Source: JBBQSN01 sp038213835
GTDB lineage: Bacteria > Actinomycetota > Actinomycetes > Actinomycetales > CAWJMD01
NCBI GenBank assembly: GCA_038213835.1
Contig: JBBQSN010000175.1
Span: 1-6,643 of the forward strand
DNA length: 6,643 nt
Direction of reading: 5' to 3'
Numbering within the stretch: position 1 is the first letter of the stretch; each line of letters starts with the position of its first letter. A model generated the notes under the pieces. The model saw only the letters and a list, made by a program, of their open reading frames with translations, did not search any database and was not told the DNA's origin. Below are positions 1-5,193 of this stretch, in pieces. Both the position numbers and the translations under genes were made by a program.

Positions 1-65
1 TGCAACTCAGCGCGCTGCGTCGCGGTCAACGACAAGGCCGGGGCAGTCATAACAGGCATGACCAT
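1..65 (-). CDS. Transposase N-terminus, probably IS630 family (partial)
   Basis: Only the first codons are in the window; the gene runs off the left edge. Three in-frame ATGs occur at 65, 59 and 50 on the minus strand. From the innermost one the protein reads MTAPALSLTATQRAEL. A short start of the form 'APALSLT-x-x-QRAEL' is how many IS630-family transposases begin, just before the helix-turn-helix domain. ATG 65 has a GGGA stretch four bases upstream and is taken as the start; ATG 50 is an equally good choice by family resemblance. An in-frame stop at 123-125 limits any extension. No catalytic DDE residue can be seen because the rest is missing. The low GC of the flanking sequence fits a mobile origin. 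The family call rests on about 16 residues and is an inference; a helix-turn-helix regulator is the main alternative. Confidence 0.5.
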   Translation of the reverse strand, partial: MVMPVMTAPALSLTATQRAEL

Positions 66-92
66 AGGATCCCATGCTATATCGCAGACACG

Positions 93-121
93 ACTAGACA
101 CGCCGTCTACTGGCACACCAA
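93..121 (-). promoter_or_regulatory. Possible transposase promoter
   Basis: On the minus strand TTGGTG (121-116) and TCTAGT (98-93) are separated by 17 bases, a normal -35/-10 spacing, and would place a start site about 20 bases before ATG 65. The matches to consensus are moderate (3 of 6 and 4 of 6), so this is only a candidate. Confidence 0.25.
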
Positions 122-153
122 TTCACAGACGGACCACTAGCAGCCGGCGACCC

Positions 154-236
154 CCTCCCGCCGGGCCGCCACCCGCTCCGACCCCGGCCGCCTCCCGCCG
201 GGTCCGCCTCCCGCCGGGTCCGCCACCCGCCGGGGA
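154..236. repeat. C-rich 16-bp tandem repeat
   Basis: The unit CCTCCCGCCGGGTCCG occurs exactly at 191-206 and 207-222. It is followed by a degenerate third copy at 223-236 and preceded by a 15-base relative at 154-168. The array lies between the presumed insertion sequence end and the large inverted repeat, and its last copy runs into the left arm of that repeat. No coding function is apparent. Confidence 0.75.
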
Positions 237-279
237 TCGTGATGTCCCCAGCACCGGGCTGCTGGGGACATCACGATCC
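234..279. repeat. Perfect 20-bp inverted repeat (long hairpin)
   Basis: The arm at 234-253 (beginning GGATCGTGATGT) is exactly complementary to 260-279 (ending ACATCACGATCC), with a six-base loop CCGGGC. The stem can extend outward through a G-U pair (233/280), G-C (232/281) and C-G (231/282). As RNA it would be a very stable hairpin with no U-tract after it. It may be a U-less actinobacterial terminator for a gene that once lay upstream (now separated by the insertion sequence), a copy of a dispersed palindromic element, or a protein-binding site. The structure is certain; the role is not. Confidence 0.9.
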
Positions 280-398
280 TCGGTGGACTCGGCGCCCGGT
301 CGGCCGCAGGGCTGGGGTGGGCGCCGCTCCTGCCTCACCTTGCGACCGGAGGGCTCATGTCACACGGTGCCCGGCAGGCAGCCGGTTGCGCGGTCACG
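280..398. other. Intergenic leader region, no gene seen
   Basis: This stretch precedes the cytochrome c maturation operon. An ATG at 357 has GGAGGG at 347-352 upstream, but the short frame it opens (to 548) runs out of frame through the signal peptide region of the thioredoxin gene and has no recognisable product. No tRNA, riboswitch or clear terminator was seen. Confidence 0.5.
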
Positions 399-412
399 GA
401 TACTGGATGGCG
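399..412 (+). promoter_or_regulatory. Possible leaderless promoter of the ccs operon
   Basis: GATACT at 399-404 resembles an actinobacterial -10 box (consensus TAnnnT/TATAAT) and ends exactly seven bases before the GTG at 412. That spacing would put the first transcribed base on the start codon, giving a leaderless mRNA, a common arrangement in actinobacteria. The absence of a good Shine-Dalgarno sequence before 412 agrees with this. No convincing -35 element is visible. Confidence 0.35.
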
Positions 413-1002
413 TGACCCGACCCCGCCGAGCCGCGTTCCTGCCGGCGGCAGCGCTCGCCGTGGTGGTCGCGCTGGCCGGCTGCTCCACCCAGGCAGCGGT
501 CTCCGAGGGGCCGAGCACCCCGCAGCTCAAGACGCTCGACACCGGTGACGACGGCTTGATCGCCGTGGCCGACCGGCAGCCGCTGCCGACCCTGGCCGGC
601 TCGACGCTCGAGGGCGAGGCGCTCGACGTCGCCGACTATCGCGGCGAGGTCGTCGTGCTGAACTTCTGGGCCAGCTGGTGCCCGCCGTGCCGCGCCGAGA
701 CGCCGGCGCTGCTCGAGGTCGCCGAGCAGACCGCGCCGCTCGGCGTGCAGTTCATCGGCATCAACGTCAAGGACGAACGGGGCAACGCCGCCGCGTTCGA
801 GCGCAACCAGTCGGTCACCTACCCGTCGCTGTACGACCAGCCCGGCGAGCTGCTGCTGCGCTTCCGGCGGATCGTCCCGCAGACGCCGCCCACGACGCTG
901 ATCGTCGACCGCGAGGGCCGGATCGCCGGGTTCTTCGCCGGCCAGGTGCGGCTGAGCGACCTGCTGGGGCCCGTGCAGCAGGTCGCCGGCGAGCAGGCCT
1001 GA
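412..1002 (+). CDS. resA: Thioredoxin-like lipoprotein, ResA/TlpA type (cytochrome c maturation)
   Basis: Protein of 196 aa. It is predicted to act outside the membrane, passing electrons from CcdA to the CXXCH cysteines of apocytochrome c so haem can be attached. The start at GTG 412 gives a textbook lipoprotein signal: TRPRR, a hydrophobic stretch and the lipobox LAGC with Cys24. In-frame starts further upstream (GTG 367, ATG 58) would bury this signal and read through the C-rich repeats, so they are rejected. After a linker, a thioredoxin fold covers about 55-190, with active site WCPPC (Cys90, Cys93) in NFWASWCPPC and the cis-proline loop TPPTT (Pro160). It is first in the operon, three bases before ccdA. 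The pathway role comes from family and context; TlpA-like proteins can also reduce other exported proteins, so the exact substrate is an inference. Confidence 0.92.
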   Translation: MTRPRRAAFLPAAALAVVVALAGCSTQAAVSEGPSTPQLKTLDTGDDGLIAVADRQPLPTLAGSTLEGEALDVADYRGEVVVLNFWASWCPPCRAETPALLEVAEQTAPLGVQFIGINVKDERGNAAAFERNQSVTYPSLYDQPGELLLRFRRIVPQTPPTTLIVDREGRIAGFFAGQVRLSDLLGPVQQVAGEQA

Positions 1003-1005
1003 CCG

Positions 1006-2022
1006 GTGAGCATCGCCGACACCTTCGTCACCGCCGTCACGGACGGCTCGCTGGTCGTCGCCCTGCCCGTCGCGGCCGTGGCGGGGCTGGTGTCGTTCCT
1101 GTCGCCGTGCGTGCTGCCGCTGGTGCCGGGTTACCTGTCGTTCGTCACCGGCCTGTCGGGCGCCGAGCTGGGGGAGGAGCCCCGCACGGCCGTCTCGCCC
1201 CCCACGACCGCGACCGGCGGCACCCCCGCGACCGTCGGCCCCCCCACGACCGCGACCGTCGGCACCCCCGCGACCGTCGGCACCCGCGCGACCACCACCA
1301 CGCCCGCGACCACCCCCACGACCGCGACCGTCGGCACCCCCGCGACCACCACCACGACCGCGGCCACCACCACCGCACCCGGGACCGCGAGCACCACCGC
1401 CACTCTCGAGGGCGACACCCTCGTCGAGGAGCAGGTAGCGGTCCGCCGCGGCCGGGTGCTGCTCGGAGCGTCCTTGTTCGTGCTCGGGTTCAGCGCCGTG
1501 TTCATCACCTCCGGCGCCCTGTTCGGTGGGCTCGGCTCGACGCTGGCCGCCAACAAGACCCTCGTCGACCAGGTGCTCGGCACGCTGACGGTGATCCTGG
1601 GGCTGGCCTTCATGGGGCTGATCCCCGGCATGCAGCGAGAGGTCCGGTTCCACCGGCTCCCCTCGCCCGGCCTGGCCGGCGCCCCACTGCTGGGCGTGCT
1701 GTTCGGCGTCGGTTGGACGCCCTGCCTCGGCCCGACGCTGGCCGCCGTCCAGACGCTGGCCTACCGGGAGGCCAGCGCCGGCCGCGGCGCGCTGCTGACC
1801 GCCGCGTACTGCGTCGGGCTCGGCCTGCCGTTCCTGCTCACCGCCGTCGCGTTCCGCCGGGCGCTCGGCGCCTTCGACGTCATCAAGCGGCACTACGCCC
1901 TGGTCATGCGCATCGGCGGGCTGCTGCTCGTCGTGGTCGGACTGCTCCTGGTCAGCGGCCTGTGGGAGGGCCTGATGATCGAGGTGCGCGGCTGGGTCGC
2001 CGGGTTCGAGACCGTCGTATGA
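1006..2022 (+). CDS. ccdA: CcdA, thiol-disulfide electron carrier of the membrane, with Thr-rich loop
   Basis: Protein of 338 aa, longer than the usual 230-280 of the CcdA/DsbD-beta family. CcdA moves reducing equivalents from cytoplasmic thioredoxin across the membrane to the extracellular thioredoxin-like protein. Six helices can be read at about 17-40, 151-175, 186-208, 225-250, 261-283 and 298-318. The redox cysteines are Cys35 in the SPCVLPL motif of helix 1 and Cys240 in GWTPCLGP of helix 4; a third, Cys269, is in helix 5. Positive residues (VRRGR, QREVRFHR, FRRALGAF) put the loop after helix 1 on the cytoplasmic side. That loop is greatly enlarged by a repetitive segment (65-132, 32 of 68 residues Thr). 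GTG 1006 lies three bases after the previous stop, and the end overlaps resB by ATGA. Identity is firm; the effect of the loop is unknown. Confidence 0.93.
   Translation: MSIADTFVTAVTDGSLVVALPVAAVAGLVSFLSPCVLPLVPGYLSFVTGLSGAELGEEPRTAVSPPTTATGGTPATVGPPTTATVGTPATVGTRATTTTPATTPTTATVGTPATTTTTAATTTAPGTASTTATLEGDTLVEEQVAVRRGRVLLGASLFVLGFSAVFITSGALFGGLGSTLAANKTLVDQVLGTLTVILGLAFMGLIPGMQREVRFHRLPSPGLAGAPLLGVLFGVGWTPCLGPTLAAVQTLAYREASAGRGALLTAAYCVGLGLPFLLTAVAFRRALGAFDVIKRHYALVMRIGGLLLVVVGLLLVSGLWEGLMIEVRGWVAGFETVV
1198..1401 (+). repeat. In-frame tandem repeat encoding a Thr/Ala/Pro-rich loop in CcdA
   Basis: Two adjacent 42-base units (1198-1239 and 1240-1281) differ by one base and encode PPTTATGGTPATVG and PPTTATVGTPATVG. 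A third partial unit lies at 1312-1347, and degenerate ACC/ACG/GCG codons fill the rest. The unit is 14 codons, so copy-number change would keep the reading frame. The encoded segment is low in complexity and lacks aromatic and acidic residues. Confidence 0.9.
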
Positions 2023-3617
2023 CGCTGACCACCGACCGTCAGGACGACGCCACCCGCCTGAGCACCCAGCCGGCGCCGCCGCCCAGCCGGCAGCTCGGCG
2101 CCCCCGCCAGGCGCATGTGGCGGCAGCTCACCAGCATGCGCACCGCGCTGCTGCTGCTGTTCCTGCTGGCGCTGGCGTCGGTGCCGGGCTCGTTCCTGCC
2201 GCAGCGCAACCTCAACCCGGTCGCCGTCATCGAGTACTACGACGCCCACCCGACCCTGGCGCCGATCCTCGACCGCATCGGCATGTTCGACGCCTTCGCG
2301 GCCCCGTGGTTCGCCGCGATCTACCTGCTGCTGTTCGTGTCGCTGGTCGGCTGCCTCGGGCCCCGCATCAAGCTGCACGCCAAGGCGATGCGCACGCCCC
2401 CGCCGCCCGTCCCGCGCGTGCTCACCCGCATGCCGGCCAGCGAGCGTTGGGAGACCACCGCGGACGCCGACGCGGTGCTCGAGCAGGCCGCCAAGGAGCT
2501 CCGCGGCTGGCGGGTCGTGCGTCGCGACGGCGCGATCTCGGCCGAGAAGGGCTACCTGCGCGAGACCGGCAACCTGCTGTTCCACCTCTCGCTCGTCGCC
2601 CTGCTGGTCGGCATCGCGATGGGGTCGCTGCTCGGCTTCCAGGGGACGGTGCTGGTCAAGGAGGGCGACGGGTTCGCCAACACCGTCTTCTCCTACGACG
2701 ACATCCGCCCGGGCCGGCGGTTCGACGAGAGCCGGCTGATCCCGTTCAGCTTCGAGCTCGACGAGTTCCGCGCCACCTACGCCGACAACGGAGCGGCGCT
2801 GTCGTTCAACGCCGACCTCACCTATCGGGAGTCGCCGGACTCCGAGACCCGCACCCACGACCTGCGCGTCAACCACCCGCTGGTCATCGACGGCGCCAAG
2901 GCCTACCTGCTCGGCCACGGCTACGCCCCGCGGGTGGTCGTCACCGACGTCGAGGGCAACGAGCTCGAGCAGACCGTCGTCTGCCTGCCGCAGGGACCCA
3001 CCTTCCTGTCGACCTGCGTCATCAAGGTGCCGGACGCCGCGGGCGAGCAGCTCGCCTTCGAGGGCGTCTTCACCCCGACGACCATCCAGGACCCCGAGAC
3101 CGGACGCGTCACCTCCGTGTTCCCGGCCCCCGAGGCGCCGGCACTGACCGTGGTCGGGTTCCGGGGTGACCTCAACCTCGACAACGGCCTGCCGCAGTCG
3201 GTGTACGCGCTCGACGACCGCTCCGGTCTCGAGCCGGTCGACGGGGACACTCCGCACCGGCTCGACGAGGGCGACACCTGGGAGATCCCGGGCGGCGGCA
3301 GCCTCACCTTCGTCGAGACCACCGAGTGGGCCACCTTCCAGGTCACCCAGGACCCGGGCAAGCTCGTGGCCCTGGTCGCCAGCACCGTCATGGTCATCGG
3401 GCTGTGCCTGTCGCTGTTCGTCCGCCGCCGCCGGGTCTGGGTGCGCGTCACCCCGGCAGGCGGTGACGGTGCCCCCGGCCGTACCGTGGTGGAGGTCGCC
3501 GGCCTCGCGCGCAACGGCCCCGAGGCCTTCACGGCCGAGTTCGACGGCCTGACCGAGCGCCTGCGCGAGAGCGCGCCCGTAGAGCCCAGCCCCGCCGAGC
3601 TTCAGGAGCAGACGTGA
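2019..3617 (+). CDS. resB: ResB, cytochrome c biogenesis membrane protein (haem ligation complex)
   Basis: Protein of 532 aa, a normal length for actinobacterial ResB/Ccs1. With CcsB it forms the System II complex that exports haem and attaches it to apocytochrome c outside the cell. There are four membrane segments: about 42-60 (after the basic stretch RRMWRQLTSMR), 96-114, 184-206 and 449-468. Between the third and fourth is the large extracytoplasmic domain (207-447) typical of the family. His189, in NLLFHLSLV of helix 3, is a likely haem-contact residue by family comparison. The extracytoplasmic domain has two cysteines 11 residues apart (Cys322, Cys333). The start ATG 2019 overlaps the ccdA stop (ATGA), and the end overlaps ccsB by GTGA, indicating translational coupling. 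The same frame is open far upstream through ccdA, but that part is a GC-rich shadow and was excluded. Confidence 0.94.
   Translation: MTLTTDRQDDATRLSTQPAPPPSRQLGAPARRMWRQLTSMRTALLLLFLLALASVPGSFLPQRNLNPVAVIEYYDAHPTLAPILDRIGMFDAFAAPWFAAIYLLLFVSLVGCLGPRIKLHAKAMRTPPPPVPRVLTRMPASERWETTADADAVLEQAAKELRGWRVVRRDGAISAEKGYLRETGNLLFHLSLVALLVGIAMGSLLGFQGTVLVKEGDGFANTVFSYDDIRPGRRFDESRLIPFSFELDEFRATYADNGAALSFNADLTYRESPDSETRTHDLRVNHPLVIDGAKAYLLGHGYAPRVVVTDVEGNELEQTVVCLPQGPTFLSTCVIKVPDAAGEQLAFEGVFTPTTIQDPETGRVTSVFPAPEAPALTVVGFRGDLNLDNGLPQSVYALDDRSGLEPVDGDTPHRLDEGDTWEIPGGGSLTFVETTEWATFQVTQDPGKLVALVASTVMVIGLCLSLFVRRRRVWVRVTPAGGDGAPGRTVVEVAGLARNGPEAFTAEFDGLTERLRESAPVEPSPAELQEQT
3604..3608 (+). promoter_or_regulatory. 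Ribosome binding site of ccsB
   Basis: AGGAG lies inside the end of resB, five bases before the GTG at 3614, and supports that start within the GTGA overlap. Confidence 0.7.
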
Positions 3618-4615
3618 CCGACCAGGCGCTCGCCGGGCTGTCCGACGACCTGTTCTTCATCACCGTCCTGCTCTACGCGCTGTCCATGCTGGCCTTCGCC
3701 GGTGAGCAGGCCGCCCGGCGCACCCGCTTGGTCGCCGAGAGCGCTGCGGCAGGGGTCGCCGCCCGCGAGGCGATCGCCGCGCGCACCCGCATGATGGCCG
3801 GCGCCGGCGGGCCGTCGCAGCCGGAGGCGTCGATCGCCCCGGCCGAGTCCAAGACCAGCCGGGCGGGTCAGGCCGGACTGGTCCTGGCGTACCTCGGTGT
3901 CGTGCTGCACTTCGGCTCGATCGTCACGCGCGGACTGTCTACGAACCGCACGCCGTTCGGCAACATGTACGAGTTCTCGTCCGCGGTGGCTCTGTCCGCA
4001 GTCGTGATCTTCCTCGTGCTGGTGGCCACCAAGCGGGTCGAACGAGGGCTCGGAGCCTTCGTCATGCTCCCGGCGGTGCTGTACCTGGGGCTGGCCGGCA
4101 CCGTGCTCTACACCGCGGCCGGCCCGCTGGTGCCGGCGCTCGACTCCTACTGGATCAAGATCCACGTCTTCGCCGCGATCCTGTCTTCGGGTGCGTTCCT
4201 GCTCGCGGGCGTTGTCGCGCTGCTCTACCTGCTGCGCGCTCGCCACGACGGCCAGGTCGCCGACGGTCGGATCCCGCGCTTCCCGCTGTCGATGGGCTCC
4301 TCCCTCCCGGCCGCCCCGGTGCTCGACCGGGTGTCGTACGCCGTGATCGCCTTCGCCTTCCCGATCTGGACCTTCGCGATCATCGCGGGCGCCATCTGGG
4401 CCGAGTCGGCCTGGGGTCGGTACTGGGGCTGGGACCCCAAGGAGACCTGGTCGTTCATCACCTGGGTCCTCTACGCCGGCTACCTGCACGCCCGTGCCAC
4501 CGCCGGGTGGAAGGGCACCCGCGCGGCCTGGATCGGCGTCGCCGCCGCCGTCGCGCTGATCATCGACTACTACGTGGTCAACATCTTCGTGGTCGGCTTC
4601 CACAGCTACGCCTGA
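3614..4615 (+). CDS. ccsB: CcsB/CcsA (ResC), haem-handling WWD-domain protein
   Basis: Protein of 333 aa with about eight membrane helices. It is the haem-binding partner of ResB: haem is presented to apocytochrome c by the tryptophan-rich WWD loop. That loop is plain at 267-279, WGRYWGWDPKETW. Histidines expected to hold haem are visible: His99 (LHFGSIV), His184 (IKIHVF) and His330 (VGFHSYA near the C-terminus). After the first helix (about 13-30) there is a variable linker of roughly 50 residues before the conserved core, common in actinobacterial members. The GTG at 3614 overlaps the resB stop and has an AGGAG in place. It is the last gene of the cytochrome c maturation operon. CcmC/CcmF relatives share the WWD motif, but the ResB neighbour and the length settle the assignment. 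Confidence 0.95.
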   Translation: MTDQALAGLSDDLFFITVLLYALSMLAFAGEQAARRTRLVAESAAAGVAAREAIAARTRMMAGAGGPSQPEASIAPAESKTSRAGQAGLVLAYLGVVLHFGSIVTRGLSTNRTPFGNMYEFSSAVALSAVVIFLVLVATKRVERGLGAFVMLPAVLYLGLAGTVLYTAAGPLVPALDSYWIKIHVFAAILSSGAFLLAGVVALLYLLRARHDGQVADGRIPRFPLSMGSSLPAAPVLDRVSYAVIAFAFPIWTFAIIAGAIWAESAWGRYWGWDPKETWSFITWVLYAGYLHARATAGWKGTRAAWIGVAAAVALIIDYYVVNIFVVGFHSYA

Positions 4616-4629
4616 GGTCGTACGCCTGA
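4607..4629 (+). repeat. Short direct repeat at the ccsB stop
   Basis: TACGCCTGA occurs at 4607-4615, where it encodes the last residues and stop of ccsB, and again at 4621-4629, five bases after the stop. It looks like a 14-base local duplication. The second TGA is not in frame with ccsB, so it is not a backup stop. Confidence 0.7.
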
Positions 4630-4640
4630 CAGCCCCCACC

Positions 4641-4662
4641 CGCGCAGGCACGATCCTGCGTG
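4641..4662 (+). other. Small hairpin at the sigma factor start
   Basis: CGCAGG (4643-4648) pairs with CCTGCG (4655-4660) around a six-base loop. The stem extends by a G-U pair (4642/4661) and a C-G pair (4641/4662). It ends directly before ATG 4663 and covers the alternative GTG start at 4660. It could weaken read-through from ccsB or limit initiation of the sigma gene, but at this GC content such stems also occur by chance. Confidence 0.35.
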
Positions 4663-5193
4663 ATGAGGGGTGTGGATCCGGGACAGGAGGGCTTCAGCGC
4701 CTTCGTGCACGCGCGGTCTGCCGCGCTGGCCCGTACGGCGTTCCTGCTCACTGGTGACCGCCACCTGGCCGAGGACCTCCTGCAGGAAGCGCTGACGCGG
4801 GTCGCCTCCCGCTGGGGCAAGGTCGTCGCCGGGGGTGATCCGGAGCCGTACGTCCGGCGGGTGCTCTACACCTGCGCGGTCGACGGGTGGCGGCGCCGGC
4901 GGCCGCGCGAGGTGCTCGGCGCCACCCGCGAGGTGGGCGGTGCGGCCTTCAGCGAGGCCTCCGACCGGCGGCTGGTGCTGGCCGCGGCGCTGGCACGACT
5001 GACCCCCCGCCAGCGGGCCGTCCTGGTGCTGCGCTTCTACGAGGACCGCACCGAGGTGCAGGCCGCCGCCGAGCTCGGCTGCTCGGTCAGCACCGTCAAG
5101 AGCCAGACCCGCGTCGCCCTCGCGCGACTGCGCGAGCTCGCCCCCGAGCTGGCCGACGCCTTCGGCCCCGTCCCGCTGGAGGTGGCCCCGTGA
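4663..5193 (+). CDS. SigE-family (ECF-like) RNA polymerase sigma factor
   Basis: Protein of 176 aa, the usual size for this family. It would direct RNA polymerase to a small set of promoters. Region 2 spans about 20-80, including TGDRHLAEDLLQEAL (core binding) and YVRRVLYTCAVDGWRRRR (-10 recognition). Region 4 spans about 104-160, with LTPRQRAVLVLRFYEDRT followed by the helix-turn-helix AAAELGCSVSTVKSQ (-35 recognition). The wording 'FYED..E..AA.LGCSVSTVKSQ' is typical of the actinobacterial SigE-like subfamily. ATG 4663 is chosen; GTG 4660 and GTG 4672 are in frame, and none has a well-spaced Shine-Dalgarno. It lies 47 bases after ccsB, close enough for read-through, but the job is unrelated. 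The downstream gene overlaps it by GTGA and is its likely regulatory partner. Target genes cannot be told from the window. Confidence 0.88.
   Translation: MRGVDPGQEGFSAFVHARSAALARTAFLLTGDRHLAEDLLQEALTRVASRWGKVVAGGDPEPYVRRVLYTCAVDGWRRRRPREVLGATREVGGAAFSEASDRRLVLAAALARLTPRQRAVLVLRFYEDRTEVQAAAELGCSVSTVKSQTRVALARLRELAPELADAFGPVPLEVAP
5178..5182 (+). promoter_or_regulatory. Ribosome binding site of the propeller gene
   Basis: GGAGG inside the last codons of the sigma gene lies seven bases before the GTG at 5190. It fixes that start and supports coupled translation. Confidence 0.75.

Larger units (their letters stand above)
1..140 (-). mobile_element. End of an insertion sequence (IS630-like), partial
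   Basis: Bases 61-140 have 42 G/C of 80, while 141-220 have 70 of 80, so composition changes sharply near 140. The change coincides with a CTAG at 137-140. IS630-type elements insert at TA, often within CTAG, so the TA at 138-139 is a natural candidate for the element boundary. The transposase start lies inside and points left, away from this end, as expected if this is the left-hand terminal region read from the minus strand. The other end and its inverted repeat are outside the window, so the boundary is inferred. Confidence 0.4.

Noticed and set aside
123..338. Minus-strand ORF across the inverted repeat
   Set aside because: It consists of translated tandem repeat and hairpin sequence. 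The peptide is Gly/Arg/Pro-rich without a domain.
58..411. N-terminal extension of the thioredoxin lipoprotein back to ATG 58
   Set aside because: It would read through the presumed IS end, the tandem repeat and the inverted repeat, and would place the signal peptide internally. GTG 412 gives a proper lipoprotein signal.
357..548. Small ORF at ATG 357 preceded by GGAGGG, possible leader peptide
   Set aside because: The spacing to the ATG is only three bases, the frame overlaps the lipoprotein gene out of frame, and the product is low-complexity with no recognisable feature.
1195..1400. CRISPR-like array in the ccdA repeat
   Set aside because: Repeats are contiguous, without unique spacers, and lie in frame inside a coding sequence.
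394..1893. A 499-residue minus-strand open frame
   Set aside because: Its composition (Gly/Arg/Gln/Asp-rich) is typical of the antisense of GC-rich genes, and it lies opposite two well-supported genes.
678..2018. A frame open from 678 into resB, giving a 979-residue reading with His/Arg-rich repeats
   Set aside because: It is the shadow frame of the lipoprotein and ccdA genes in high-GC DNA. The part before 2019 has no domain and only mirrors the ccdA repeat, while the real frames carry clear motifs.
1893..3257. A 454-residue minus-strand open frame opposite resB
   Set aside because: It is an antisense shadow of resB with no recognisable domain and the same Arg/Gly/Val/Glu bias.
4887..5189. 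Upstream extension of the propeller gene to 4887
   Set aside because: This part overlaps the sigma factor in another frame and is Arg/Ala/Pro-rich. GTG 5190 has GGAGG seven bases upstream and overlaps the sigma stop.
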